A stretch of 64,000 bases of DNA from Parelaphostrongylus tenuis (GCA_019055375.1 JAHQIW010001963.1:34236-98235); one strand, 5' to 3'. Shown: positions 1-12,778, counted from the stretch's first letter. The notes: generated by a model from the sequence alone, not told the origin. Numbers and translations: made by a program.

Positions 1-1856
1 CTCTACCATGCCATATTTGGTCATTCAACTACGTTTTCTCAAAAAATTAAAAGGATTTTGTTCAAGAAAAAATTTAAATGTCTACCTATTAAGGACGACT
101 CCCCATTTATTTGCCTTTATGAGACAGCTCACTGGTGTTTTGTCGTACTTAACCTCAAACGGACGGCTGTGGAAATCGATGCGTGTAGAAAGAACTGCGC
201 AGTTTTCGTTGTTTGATTAAACTTTTTCTTCGTTTGACAAAAATTTTCGGTATTCGTGTAACATTTTGATAGAACAAGATTTTCTCTACTCGCTTATCAG
301 CTTCTGGATTACTTATACGTTTCTTCTGTAGAGAAAAACGCTCGTTTGTTATGCAGTTGTACTGAATTTGGCATTCAAGCAATTGCATTGCATTGTGCAA
401 ATGGAATCACAAGAAATAATAAAATTGGAGAGCAGCTACTAACTTATTAAAAATTAATATGCATGCATTATTCGATACGTGTTCGTCAAAAACTCCCACT
501 ATAACCAAGTTTCTATCGACTGCTCGTTCATTTGATTATTCAGAGTTGACGTGCACGAGAAAAAGTTGAGTTTAGAACATCGACAATATGCAAACTATTG
601 GTCAGAAATATGTGCCTCCAGAGAAGTATTCTCTTTACTTCTCCGCTATTCTCACCCATATCCAAAAAAAGGTATTTTTTATTACTTCTCGAGGTTTCAG
701 TAATTACTCGACAGCTTGACAAGAATCTGACAATTATCGATTATTTTTCGAATGGTTTTATGTTATGCTGTAAAGGTGAAGTAAAAATTTCGGTAATTAT
801 ATGTTAGATGGCGACAAATTTTTTAAGCCGATCTCTTTCGATAGACGGGCTCTTTTCATACAGGTTTTAGTAATATTTAGAAAGCTAAAATCTTTGGCTA
901 CAAGAAGGCGTTGCCGGTTTTCTAGGCATTGCTTGATGACACTGTAGCATCCAGAATAAGATTTCTTCTCACTCGCTTTTCGTCTTCATTTACCACTCGT
1001 ATAAATCGCTGGAAGCAGGAGAACCATATCATCGTGTAGAGAAATATCCGTAACATCGGATTCTACGTTTTTATCAGAAATTTATGTCGATGTGGTAAAA
1101 AATCCCCAGTTGATTAACAGTATTTCAAACGCGTTCGGTCGTTCAGCCCCTGCTCCGTTACCGCTCTGTGATTCGGCTGGTAAGCATGGTCGCCGAATAG
1201 GTTAAAAGACGAATGAAATGTGAAGAAGCCACAGCGGCGAATTTTTAGTAAGAAAATCGCCTGATCTATCGCGTAACTCCACAGTGATCTTCCGCACTAT
1301 GTGTTAAATGGCGGCAAATATTGTTATTTCATTGAGGATTGTTTCACTGTATCGAGAGAAACGTTAGATAAAAGCGCATAATTTTGAAATGACGGAAAAT
1401 TCTCCACGCGCTGAAATGCTTTTCGTCCTCCCAACGATTTACAACCGCGGTAAAAATGAGGGCGAAATGCGAAGAGGAAACAAAATTTTTTTCTGGATGC
1501 TACCGTACAAAATGGTGTTACAAAGATCCGGCGACATATAGTTGTAGCTAGGGATTTAAGTTTATGAATGACTACAGACACCCCTACGAAAAGTTCCTGT
1601 GCAGCGAATGAGCTTGGCTCAAAAACTTGTCGCCGAAGTACCCAATTTTCTTCTACATTAAAGCATCTTTCGCTGGGCAGAGGTTTTCATTCAGAGTTTC
1701 AATAGCCATTCTAGCACAGATCTCATCGATCTCAATGATAAACTTAATTTTTGAGAAGGACATTTTAATATGTTGTTACACGTAAAAGATTATTGAGTTT
1801 CACACTTGGCACCGTATTGACCGTGCAGTGCAATTTACATGTGGCGTGAGGTGCGC
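1..1856. repeat. Segmental duplication block 1, copy 1
   Basis: This stretch matches 57594-59518 in the same orientation over almost its whole length, with scattered substitutions and short indels. The match already runs at base 1, so the block probably extends past the left edge of the window. No protein-coding exon is recognisable, and the short open frames are not kept between the copies. A GC-richer patch near 1140-1200 is among the best conserved parts (matched at about 58795-58860). Two copies of a motif of the type AGGTTTCAGTAATTATTCGA lie near 690 and 866, about 175 bases apart. They connect this block to the satellite-like family found elsewhere in the window. Confidence 0.8.
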
Positions 1857-1867
1857 GTGACCAGGAA

Positions 1868-2285
1868 ATAAAGGTAAAGAATACCGTACACTATGATTTT
1901 ACAATAGACTTGATGAGGAACTGCTCAACTGAACAAATGGCGGCCTTTTTTTTTTGAAAGAGCACCCAGTCCTATAAAATATTGCCCTAACCGTTACAAT
2001 GAGCTGCATTGTACAATGAGAATTGTACAACTCAAGGCATGTTTTTCGTGTAAATAGGGCCCACATTCAGCTTTCAGATTGCTGAAAATGCGCCTATTTT
2101 GCCGCTGAAATATATTATGCTCACTAAATCTTACCTGAAAATAAAAAGAAAGAGCACCTTACGCTATAATTTTACCACAGATCTGATGAGGAAACTGCTC
2201 AAGTGAGCATAAGGCGCTATTTTTTTCAAAAGAAAACCCAATCCTATATAACATGGCCGCAACCGTTAGAAGACGTTCTCGAAAG
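1868..2285. repeat. Direct repeat, two units about 275 bases apart
   Basis: Two related units of about 120-135 bases lie at 1880-2010 and 2155-2275. Each has a 'CTGATGAGGAAACTGCTCAA'-type core, then a run of T, then a 'CCCAATCCTATA..' segment that ends in CCGTTA. The intervening DNA is not coding. The units are diverged, so this is an old tandem duplication or two copies of a short non-autonomous element. Confidence 0.55.
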
Positions 2286-2465
2286 ACCTGTAGATAACTA
2301 ACTGTGTGTGAGCATACAGATTCTTATATGAGTGATACACTTTTAATGCAAGAAATGAACCGATATGTTCAAAGATTTCAAACCTGCCCGTGTATTAAGA
2401 GTAGCATCTAATGAATCTGTGCTCAAAAACTACTATTGTACGAGATCACTCGCTACTCCCTGTAC

Positions 2466-2760
2466 TATCAAAGCTCTCGGCATTGATCAGTCCATGGAGG
2501 ATGCACTACTCATTTGTCTTCAAATTCTAAGTTCGTTTGAGATGACTGAATGCATATGCGGCCTTTACAGTGACTCGCCGTGGCTCTCGCTGTATCGAGT
2601 CATTACTGCTTGGTCTTTCTGAGAAGTCTGAGATTAGTCTGGTACAAATTTCCCGACCCCACGGGATAGATTGTTTGGTGAGCCATGAGTACAAGATCGA
2701 ACCAATGACTTGTGTGCGACGCGGAGCACCTCTAGCCACTGCGCTAAATGCGCTGTTCGT
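2466..2760 (-). repeat. tRNA-derived SINE, minus strand, diverged copy
   Basis: Read on the minus strand, it begins with a tRNA-like head (box A-like segment containing GTGGCTAGAGGTGCTC, then GTCGCACAC and a box B-like GGTTCGATCT). It continues into a body that mentions the same landmarks as the other copies: TGGTGAGCC, a GGCCGCATATGCATTCA segment, and a tail of the type GCCGAGAGCTTT. The other copies are at 24338-24612, 29355-29645, 50813-51106 and 62013-62313. The internal Pol III boxes suggest how it was transcribed, but this copy is diverged. Confidence 0.75.
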
Positions 2761-3129
2761 TGTACAATTAGCATTGCAGAATGAATTTTAAAATATATGA
2801 GATAAATACAAATAAATAAAAAATTTTGCTGAAACACCTCCCTCATTTGCACTCACATGGAACCCCACAAACCAATTAGCACTTCTCCAGGTGCAAAGGT
2901 AACTATTAACTGTCGAGATAACTAGGAACTAAACGGCTCTGAGAACTACCTGCGGAACTCGTTGCTTCAGAGATTCTGACATTCCGATCCAGCAAAATGT
3001 ATAATTTTATACAATCGACAAGATTTTCTAAAACTTAAACGCTTTGTAGAGGTGGTATGATGTTAGAGATTTATCCATTGATGTTGACTGATGTGTGATT
3101 TTGACACTAAGGGGGACTGGAGCCTGCAT

Positions 3130-3480
3130 TTCGTCCTTTCCGAGGGCATCTGCTTAACTGGTTGCCCTATTGATGCCCCTTTTGCCGCCACTCCTCGAGT
3201 AATTGCCCACACGAGTTAGTAATGTATTTTGCCATAGCAGATACCCCGGAACGGCGGTCCAAAAATTTAGGTTTGTTGCACAACCACGAATGGATGGCCG
3301 GACACCCTTAGTACGTCTTGATACTGGGTTATAACCGTCGACACGGCCGGCGACCATCAACCGATGCAACGATGCGTCGTATCCCACACGGGGCGATCAA
3401 TTCTCTACATGCTAAACGAAAGGAGACCGCAATGCGTGGGAGCACGCGAAGGTCGATTTCGACATCGTCCGATGTTTCGT
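3130..3480. other. GC-richer unassigned patch
   Basis: This patch stands out from its AT-rich surroundings by its GC content and by repeated CG dinucleotides. A 77-codon open frame crosses it on the minus strand (3154-3387). I do not recognise the product. The patch could be part of an unclassified repeat, a piece of a structured RNA gene or an old coding exon. No second copy was seen in the window. Confidence 0.3.
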
Positions 3481-4729
3481 GAAATCTCCTTCCATAAGAG
3501 TCGCGTTTTGGTCTCCGGTCGATTGTGTATTCAAAGGTAATGCATAATTACACTTTGGGAACTGGTGAGATTGTGAGGAACGAATTTCATGTTAATACTG
3601 AGGTCGCCTTTGATCTCCGATCAATATTTATCAACGAGGGTTTCTTATGAGTCGCGATGAAATTCTATCAAAGCGTGAAATCACTTGTTGGAAAAATTGT
3701 GCATTTCAACTGAAAATTGCGATTTTCTCACATAACGATCTTTGCAGTAATATCAGGTTGGTAACAATATTCTTTCGTTTTTTTTCTTGTTATATTTATG
3801 TATAAATTTATATAATAAATTTAATTTTTGGTCTTCTTTATCGCGTTTTATGTTATTCGGAAGCTTGTGATTTCTTGTGATTTTGCAATCAGTGGACTGT
3901 CTTACTTTTTGTAATTGTATGAAATTTTCTTCTACTCTCGAATGAACACTTTAAAATGTTGCGGATCAGAGCGATATTTGTTCCTTTGTGAGCAGTTCAT
4001 AAGACGGTAGTAAATCCTGATTGTGATTCACTATTAGCTGCACTTCTGGATGTAATTGTCAATACCCAGATAGCAATCCGGTCATTCACTGCAGGACTAG
4101 AAAGGTACATTGGAGATGACAGCAAAGATTTATACACGTCGTAAAACAAAGAAAGCGATGAGTTTCGTAGCAAAAAAGTGGATCCAATCACTGGGATTCA
4201 GACCAGTATAGCAGCCTAAATTTCATAAGGGGTATCATAAAGTGTTACCCGAAGCAATAGCAAGTATTTAGGCAATACAAAGCCTGGTTAGCCATCCAAG
4301 AGGGTAACTTTCGTGGAGTTGAATGCCTAATTGAGTTCATTACGATAGTTGTGTGCTCACTGGGTGAAAACTGAACGCCCCAAGCATCACTCAATTATGG
4401 AGCTTAGAAACGCGGTGCGGCAGAAACTTTTTCGAACTCCGTCGGAAGCTCACCTCAGCGCGCCTACTATACACGCGCTAACTCTGCCGCATACTATCCC
4501 AAGGAAGTTTGCATAGACTATATAACAAGTGCATTTTGTGCTAATTGGTATATGGCACCTCTTTATTCTCGTACATAATCTCGTACATGCCCCGAAGACA
4601 TATTCATTGACAAAATACACACAATGCTTGCATACATACAAAATATGTCAGATGTGTGTACACATTACAGAACACACACTACATAGCTTTGTATGGTTAT
4701 TAGAAATCACCATGTCAAACAACATGTGA
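3481..4729. other. No assignable feature
   Basis: The region is AT-rich with only short open frames. No exon, tRNA or transposon motif was recognised. Confidence 0.4.
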
Positions 4730-5700
4730 GTTAATGTGCCTATAAACTGGAAAATGTCGTGAGAATGGTCTCATATCAACGCGATTCACATCATATATAT
4801 CCGTCCTCCTCAGGAAAGAATATAATGTGCTGCGTGGTACGCTCCGTGATAGACAACGAATGGGGTCGCTTGCGGATCGACAGCGGAAACAGGACAGCGA
4901 GGAATGGGACAAAGCTTTGCTTGCTCAAGAAGCTGATTTGGGCAGATCATCATGTTTTCAGTGCTCGATGGTTTGTGTAGTGTACTTAGTGTGCGTCTTC
5001 GATTTGTTCCACTTCTTTTCCTCCTCTAAGCGGGCTTCCGATATTTTTCTGCCTCAATGTCTTTCCTCTTCATCTAGCCTTCTTTACCATAGACCTTTCA
5101 CAACCATCTTCCCCTCAATTGGTTATGGTAGGAAGTTTTTCTTAGCGTTTCACGAACTGAAACTGATTTCCATTGTACTAGTGACCCGCACCATTGCTAT
5201 ATTAACAGGAATTTGGCCACGACGTGGGCTAGTGCTGGGGAGGTTGGATTCAAAAGGTACCTTTTGTGACTCCAGAAAAAATCCTACATAGCCAGAAATC
5301 CATTAGTCATTGATTCTTCGCTATCTATTAAGACTAATTTTCTGCTAAATTTCACCGCGACTAGAAAATGAAAAAATTTGGAATGCAAACGTCACGAGTC
5401 CAGAGCTTGAAAAGGGCTTGTTCTCACGTCGATATTTCATAATTAAGCCTCTATTCGAAATCACTGCAGTAGAGAAATGCTTATAGATGTTCTCTTTCCA
5501 CCAATAAAGCACAAACTTGATTTAGGAAATTGAGCTATGAAAGGCGGAGAATTTGGATCAGTCAAGCTTACTACGTGAGAAACAGTTACAATTAAGTAAA
5601 GCAGCGCTCTTGAAACTCCATGTAATCTTCAGCGAAAATGGTTTTACTGTTATCATCTTCTTATTTTCCATCTGAAAATGGAGCTGCTCTCGAGACGAAC
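4730..5700 (+). repeat. Duplicated block 2, copy 1 (inverted sister at 54390-55370)
   Basis: The block aligns, with many indels, to the reverse complement of 54390-55370. A 154-codon open frame (4827-5291) starts inside it. Its first part is charged (RDRQRMGSLADRQRKQDSEE) and looks as if it could be coding. The frame is not kept in the sister copy, where the matching DNA carries stops and shifts, and its second half is low-complexity. I therefore call the block a repeat, with an old exon as the alternative. Confidence 0.65.
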
Positions 5701-5758
5701 ATAATTATAAATATAATACATATATATTACATAAATATATATATATATGTAATATTTA
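5700..5758. repeat. AT-rich low-complexity tract
   Basis: An imperfect (AT)n tract with repeated ATATAT and TAATAT steps separates the two arms of the inverted repeat formed by about 5200-5620 and 5990-6362. Confidence 0.7.
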
Positions 5759-5989
5759 TATTTCTTCAGTGTGTTCGAAAGATAAGTTTTATCTCAAAAA
5801 GAGAAGTTTCCAGGTGGCTCGTGAGTGAATGAAGGGAACTATGAGACAATTCTGCGAGCTCGTGTGAAATATCGAAGAGGGATTCACTGGATATCGAAAA
5901 TGGTCTTTGCTGGTTTCAAAATAAATTGTCAATGTCGTTGGTTTTTCTCTGCCTGTTTTTTTTTTATTATAGTTTCAACTCCTTTTTTG

Positions 5990-6362
5990 GAATTCACGGA
6001 ATCTTGAGAGCACTACATCACTTAACTGCAACTGTTTCTCATGTAGTATTCTTGAGTGTTCCAAATTCTCCGCTTTTTGTCGCTCTATCTCCTGAATTTA
6101 GTTCTTGATTCATAGCGAATTCGGAGCATCTACACCTCCTTCCCTTTCTAGCTCTTTGTTCTTCATAGATAAGCTAAATTATGATATATCAAGCTAACAA
6201 CAGACCCGCTTCAAACTGTCGATTTCGTGATGTTTGTCTTCCAAAACTTCTTTTTCATTTTCCAATCACGCTGAAACATCGCAAATATGGATTTCCATGG
6301 ATGACAAAGAATTACTAGACCGCTATTTTTTTTGAATATGTAAGATCCTTTCTGGAGTCTCA
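5990..6362 (-). repeat. Inverted partner of 5200-5620
   Basis: This segment matches 54520-54890 in the same orientation. The reverse complement of 5200-5620 matches that same region. Together, 5200-5620 and 5990-6362 therefore form a diverged inverted repeat around an AT-rich centre. No coding content is recognised. Confidence 0.6.
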
Positions 6363-9300
6363 AAAGCAGCAGCAATTCAATCTATGCTCTTCAGCACTTG
6401 CTAGGCCCTGGCCATGTTTCTGCCGACATGGCAATGATTCTGTGAGTAAAAGAGCCAAATGTGAGTAAACCATATTGTAGCCGTGCACATGTTCGACATT
6501 ACTTATAACCTTATTAGCATTCGCATATGTAATCAAGAGGATCGTGACCAAACGAAGCGAGTCGTTGCACGTATTTCCGCATTAGCTACTTTTTTGATGC
6601 CCAGAACTTTCCTAATCATTTGATCCGCACATTACACTTTAGGAACGTACGAAATTTATTTCTGTAGTTTCAAAGCACATATCTTGTCTGGATAGACCGT
6701 TCTCGTATCTATGTGGTGTTTAACATCTTCACTGCTCTCATTGTTCAGCAATTATATGTGGAGATCGTCGAGTTCGCGTCCCGGGTTCGGTTACTCTGAG
6801 GAATGCTGATGCCTGCTCTAGTTGTCGCGGAATGGAAGACGTTCGTAAGGAATCCGTGTTCTTGATTCCCACGTAGGGCTCTAAACTGACGATCATTAGT
6901 CCTTAACAAGCAGTAGGTACTTATAAGATTTCGGAGACATCTATATTTTTCGTCTTCGTATTGCTTCAAACTCGATATCGATGAGGGCTGTCTTCTGCTC
7001 CCCACAGCTGGTGTTGGAAACCATTTATATTATGAGTATAGCAAAAGAAGTTCAGCGCAGTATAAGGTATTTGTCGCGAAGATCTTATTTCTGGGTGCTC
7101 TTTGGTCCTGCTTGACTAACGTACCGATTTTATCTTGGAACTAATAGATCTCACACAAAACAGCATTAGAAAACTTTTAGCAGCATTCCCTTGGTCTTGC
7201 GTCGGATCTTCGATTTTGTGTCGACCATAACATGTGATGGGTTTGTTGAGAACGGATTCGTTACATGCAGGTTGTTCATTCCACTCGATGACAATTCCTG
7301 ATCATCTCCTAGCTAAATTAAATATTCATGCAAAGAATGTCGCGATAGGATTCAAATGTATGGAGCGATACTGATATTAGGTTAATTACGTCTTTCGTTG
7401 AAAACGATGTGATCAATTTTCGTATATGTAAGGGGTAGATACCCGAGAAACTGACTAAGGAAAAGGCACTGTGCAACTGTCGAAGCAGCTAGGCCGAAAT
7501 TTGTGTATTGCACTGTATTAGTGTCCACAACAGACCCATGCATGTGTTGAAAAATGTTTACCAAGCATATTGAATTTGAGCGGTGCCCAAAGAAACAATC
7601 GAAAGAAATGGCATGATATTTCACAATCACCGGTCAAGGGCAACCGTGTGTACAACAATGCTCGTTAGGTGCTTTTTATCAGTTAACGGCGCGTGTAAAT
7701 ACTACGTCCGCGATATCTGTGCCTAAAGGGGTTCTCCTTCAAGAGGGATTGCCTGAAGCGAGGGCACCGCGCGACTGACGAGGCTGCAAGGCGTAAACAC
7801 GTGTATTGCAATTAAGTACCCATTACGACCACTTCCATAGCCCATAGGTGCCAAAATACTGTGATATGTTGGAGAATCTTCTAGTTGCTTGGATAAGCAC
7901 CTGAACACTGCCGTCATATCATCGCTCGCCATCTAAATGAAATAGATCAGCACAAAAAGATGTCGCGATGGACACAATACATTGACCAACTACCTCACAA
8001 TGCAAAGTCGCCAGGCCACATTTTAAAGAGCTAGGCTGGGCTACGGACCACAACCACAGTCAAAACCCTGATATTGCTCCATCGGATTAGCAACTTTTCT
8101 AAGCTTTGAAGCGTCTTCTGCGGGACAGAAATTCAAGAACCACTACATACTCTAGAGTGACCTTATGAATTTCTTTGCACTTTATCCTCATTCTTTCCGA
8201 ATGAAGGCATTTGATTTCCACCCAGCAAAAGTTGCGTATAATTGATCAATAGTGATTAAGGTGTTAGTTGATTAATTTCTTCAAATAAGTAACAACTGAA
8301 CCAACAAAAGTGTCGAAATGCGAAAGAAATCATGGGACAACCCATTATATCCTGAAAAGCCTGCCTTGCCGTGACCTCATCATAAGTAATTAGTCCTTTT
8401 CTTGCATTATTAGGCTGACATGAAGCTAGTCACATGTATTATTCGGCTAAAATCTCTGCATCGTCTTTAGTGTCGCATTAATCGGTGCGATGGTCCACAG
8501 GTGAATTTTCATTCGTGCTATAAGGTGTTCGTTAAACTATCAATTGGAATTCAGAAAAATGCATGCAAGTTCAAATTTAGTCCATTGGATATACCGGAGA
8601 AAAGGCAAAGAAGGACCGGATAGTGTTTTTCAACGGTATAATGATCTACCTCAAAATAATGGAGTCATCCAACAGGCTTTTCTGAATTTGAAGCACGCAT
8701 TTATGTGACACTCTCTCATGGTCAACGAACTCCACATCATCTGTGCTCGGCAAGAAATCGACTAGTATTGAAAACTGTAAGAAAACGAATTATGTGCTGA
8801 AATGAGGGATCATAAACTTGATTAGAAAGTCTTTATCGCCCTCTCCGGCAACGTTAAAGTTAATCCCTTGAAGGTCACTTTTCCCGAGAGTGTTGAAATA
8901 GCTCACTCTTGTCAACTACCCCTTAAATTCACTAGGACAAGCACTCAGATTTTATCACTGCTTTTTGTTTCCGCAGTTTTCTAATACTTCATTGAAATGA
9001 ATGTAACGAAACCTAATGAATCTCTCGCAAAGGGCATCCAGAGTCTCTTGAACGACATATTTGTATCTAGCATTTTGGAACTTTTTCATGAGACAAAGAC
9101 AGCACATTAAGCAAATCGCCAATTTACATGATTAATTGGTTTCATCTTTGTTTCTACTCACCAGTTTCCATTGTGAATATGAGTAACATCTATGAAAGCG
9201 AGCACATTCATTGGCATCAATTTTAGAGTACCCAAAATCTGAATGGCTGAACAAGGATTTGGTCCTTTTCTAACAGGCGAATGAGTGGATTTTTAGCTGG

Positions 9301-9592
9301 AACTTCAGAGCAACCCCGCTGTGAAATCAATTCCAGCTACCTTATAATCCCTTATAGTATTATTTATTTCGCAGCAGAATTCCGCCTGTAAAATATATGT
9401 GAAGACTTCTCCGTTACCTTCCAAGTAGTAGTAAGCACAAATTTATCACATTGTGCATTTCAATATAATTTACTGCTCCACTCTGATTGTTCAACACCCA
9501 TATGGTTGCTATTTATTGATAGTGTATTGCCACAATGAACATCGATTAGATGAAAAGGTATGTCTCAATAATATCACACTTCACTTCAAATT

Positions 9593-11905
9593 TCAGCTGA
9601 CAGTGACCGTTACCGTGTACAAATGCGAACCAAACGGACCCGATCTTAACATTCGAAGCGCTCTGTCCACAACATTTTGCCACATCGACCTCGACCAATT
9701 AGCCATGATGATGTTCGTAGTCTACATAGAATTTTTCTTTATAAAACGAAGTTGAACAAATATGAAAGCCGTCCATACCGTGAGAGTTCCTGAGAGGGAC
9801 AAGTGTTTGCCGTCGATCGCCTTTGCCACAATATGACAATTCTTTTGCTGCGGTTGCCGCGCCTCTGCAGTGCAAATTCCCGTCACTGTGCTACCGACGA
9901 TAATACAGCTTTCCGTCGCATCCTCTGCAATAACAATGTCTTAGAGACAGTTCCGCTGCTGTACAATGGACAACTGAGAAATCAAATAATGTTGAACACT
10001 ACTTTTCTTTTACTCTCAAAAACCTACAAACTTTCACCTATCAACACACTGAATCATATATCATTGTCAAAAAATATGTGTAGCATTTAAAAATATTATC
10101 TATTTGGAAGAATTTTGATGTTATGGCCCTATGATTGTTTTCCTCAAAGTCTGAGACATTTTATAATAAGTTTGTAGAAAATATCCCTGTTTGCAAAAAA
10201 ATAAGAATAATTATAGCTCTGCTTTTTGAATGCCTCTTAAAGTTCAGATTGGAAGCTGCTGAATGGTTGTCCATCACTGAAGGACTTACGGTTAACCTCT
10301 GGTTTCTTGAACATCGAACATAGCAATGGTTCATAAGTAGTATTAACTTGAAGTTGACCCAGAATGTTGGAGATCACAAAATCAGGTAAGAGCGCTCTCC
10401 GACCTTCAATTTCGAGAACATCAATGACCTAAAAAGTAGATCTTCTTCACTATTTCGAAGAATGGATTGGAAGTGTTATCATTTGGCTTAGGTGAAGCTT
10501 TGCAAGCAAAGTATGCTCTAGGAGGCTGAAGTTTTGTGAAAAAATGCGGCTCATCTCTAACGTCTTTTCAAAATTCACGAAAAAGAATGGAATGACGAAG
10601 TTGTAAACTTACTGTCTGCATTGCAAAATGTTGTGCAAATGCCTGAACAGCACCTGCGCTAGTTGCAATACCAGGGATTAGGGCAGGGACTGCGTTGTTA
10701 TCTGTGTAAACCGCGATAACAGGTAAGTTGCTGGGCCCGCTGGCAGTGAAAGTCCTAGTGCTCGCTGCAACGAAATTTCACAGTTTTTGTAGTGAATGGT
10801 TGTAAATTAAATTATTAAGTACTTCGAAAACCGGCTCTCGTCTTCATTACCATTTAATAACACTTTCTTTTATAATTTAGCTTATACCACGTGGTTGAAA
10901 AGCAAACTTATTCAGCCAATGTTTCGACGTCTTCGTTTCTTCAGAGCCGATAGATCGAGTCGATCATCCAAAGATATTCGTTTTCGTTGTCGTTCAAGTC
11001 GACTCTATTTCGGTGGAGCGCTGCCCGAATGGAAAACCTCGCTCGGCATTGTTCATTGATATAGAATTGTTCTTATAGATGTTGTTTCTTAATCGACTGT
11101 TTTAGAAATCTCGTTTGACAACATCAATCTATTCTGAGAACTATTTCAAGCCTTTTCAAGGTTAAGCATGTCACTGGCTTATGTACTTTTTGGCAATATT
11201 TCAAAATATATCGATGCTCTCAAGTGACATTTTTGAACTGCAGATTGAAGATGAATATCTTTATAACCGCATGCCACCGACTTTGAAAGGGCTCAGACAA
11301 CGTTTCGCGTTGTCAAGTCCTGGCATGTTGTCACTTAAACCACTATCAACCATTAACGTTGTGAGCTTGTATAGCAGTTATCTTGTATACGATAACATCG
11401 CCAAGTTCTTTATTAGAGCGATCTTCCTTTTAAGGAAATTGGACGTGCACATCAACGAAGATGAAGACCACAACGAGGGCGAACGACAGTGGACAATCGA
11501 ATCTAATCATAGGCTCCGAGAAGACGAAGACTCCAAAACGTTAGCCCCTTGAAGCTTATTTATATACTCCTGCTATCAGCTAAATCATAAAAGTCACTAA
11601 ATTAAAAAACTTCTTAGTTTTATCTTTCTTCTTATATAGAACTTCTATATAGAATCGAAAACCCTGCCTATAAGTAGCGCAGACTGCGACAACAATTAAG
11701 CAATGATGGAGTGCTAGGCATGCTCATTCCAATTAGAGTTCTCAAACATGTAAGAATGGGAATATTTGTAGCTCTATAACAATTCGTAATCATTACTTTG
11801 ACCTCCAGGAAGTACTCCACATCCAAACACGGTTGAGATTGAGACTACCAACAAAATCATAAATGAAGCGCTCGAAGGTCCTGCCTTGTTTGTAAGAATA
11901 ATCAT
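9593..11905 (-). CDS. Gene A: secreted nematode-type family protein, 5 exons, intact
   Basis: The exons on the minus strand are 11797-11905, 10613-10764, 10290-10428, 9779-9924 and 9593-9721. They total 675 bases and encode 224 aa with stop TGA. All introns are GT-AG, and acceptors include TTGCAG and TTTTAG. Intron 4 is only 57 bases, while intron 1 is about 1 kb and holds an inverted-repeat element. Residues 1-28 form a signal peptide (hydrophobic FMILLVVSISTVFG) followed by CG. Later landmarks are VIDVLEIEGRRALLPDF (about 88-104), GSTVTGIC (about 143-150) and TTNIIMANWSRSMWQNVVDR near the C-terminus. The protein has five cysteines after the signal and no transmembrane segment, so it is probably exported. 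The function is unknown. The family is recognised as nematode-type from memory, without a name. Compared with gene B, exon 3 is almost unchanged in protein despite synonymous changes, which suggests selection on the protein. Confidence 0.88.
10880..11560. repeat. Inverted-repeat (MITE-like) element in intron 1 of gene A
   Basis: The left end (about 10885-10960) and right end (about 11490-11560) are imperfect reverse complements. Both carry a CGACGTCTTCG/AAGACGAAGACTCC-type core near AGAGCCGAT or GGCTCCGAG. The same element sits at 37725-38325 in intron 1 of gene B, so it inserted before the duplication. A 123-codon open frame on the plus strand (11181-11552) lies inside it. That frame is not kept in the B copy and is not considered a gene. 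Confidence 0.6.
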
Positions 11906-11920
11906 TTTCCTAAAATAGAA
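11906..11920 (-). promoter_or_regulatory. Likely spliced-leader acceptor of gene A
   Basis: On the minus strand CTATTTTAG ends at 11910, followed by GAAA and the start codon at 11905. A strong 3' splice site four bases before an ATG, with no upstream coding exon recognised, is the usual sign of trans-splicing in nematodes. Gene B has TCCTATTTCAG in the same place. Confidence 0.6.
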
Positions 11921-12778
11921 TAAGTATTATAGACTCAATTAAGACTAATGCCTACATCTTTTGTATCAGATCATCCACGAGGTAACAGCAGATTCGTCAC
12001 TCGGCACCTATACGAGGGTGATGTCTCCTTCGCTGATCTTTGATTTTTTCTGGGTTTTTCAAGTGCTTCAAAGGATCTTTAACTTGCTTAATTTGGAACA
12101 AAATCTTTAGAAGCGTATTTCGTAACACACTGTGCTAATGCGGTGCTCAAAAAACCGGTTATCGAGGTGAGAAAATAAATCTCTGTCAAATTTTGAGTGG
12201 AAATGGACTGCCTGGGAGCGACAAGTTAAAGAAAAATATCAGTGAATGCGCCAATTTCTCAAGTTGCACGGCTTATATTCGGCTCACGCCTTCGTATTTC
12301 TGATGCTGCGACAATCGACAAAGCGCCTGAATCACAACTGCAATTCTGAAAAAAAGGTCTTCCAAAGATATCGATCGATAAAATGAAGCACAGTTCTCAT
12401 TGAAGAACTCTCTCGGTAACAAATTTCTACGCAGAGCTGTGTTTGTTGAACTTTGATGTTCTTGTTAGCCTCTCATATTTAGCTCACTTATAAATGATAA
12501 TTTTAACGAGGTGGTCAACTGATAGCTAAATTGAGTACATCTATAAAAATTCAACTGAATGGTTAAGAGGCAGGCGTATAATAAAATGTTACCGAAAATC
12601 CACCAATATGAGGATGTTAACGGAAATTTGTGTCAGGATTGGATCTTAGAATAAACAGTTGCATAAAGGCATCAAATACTCCAGTGAGATAATAAAATAT
12701 TTCACTTCGATGAAATCGCCAATGTATCGGAATGGGAAAGCGCAGTGGACGATGTCTGAGAACGCAGGTGATGTGATG

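Larger units (their letters stand above)
6448..12528. repeat. 6.1-kb segmental duplication, copy A
   Basis: This region is collinear with 33296-39329 over its full length, in direct orientation. The copies differ by scattered substitutions and short indels. It carries gene A, its introns, about 3 kb of downstream DNA (6448-9592) and upstream flank up to 12528. Within the downstream part, short frames on the minus strand (about 6745-7005, 7382-7630 and 7723-7932) have no recognisable product and are broken differently in the other copy. I do not call them genes. Confidence 0.9.

Noticed and set aside
4827..5291. 154-codon plus-strand frame with a charged start
   Set aside because: The sister block at 54390-55370 does not preserve the frame, and the second half is low-complexity. 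It is kept only as a note under the repeat.
7723..7932. Possible gene downstream of gene A, with a related frame at 34518-34754
   Set aside because: The frames share only their first 20-odd codons and then differ by shifts between the two duplication copies, unlike the exons of genes A and B.
11181..11552. 123-codon plus-strand frame in intron 1 of gene A
   Set aside because: It lies within the MITE-like element and is not open in the gene B copy.
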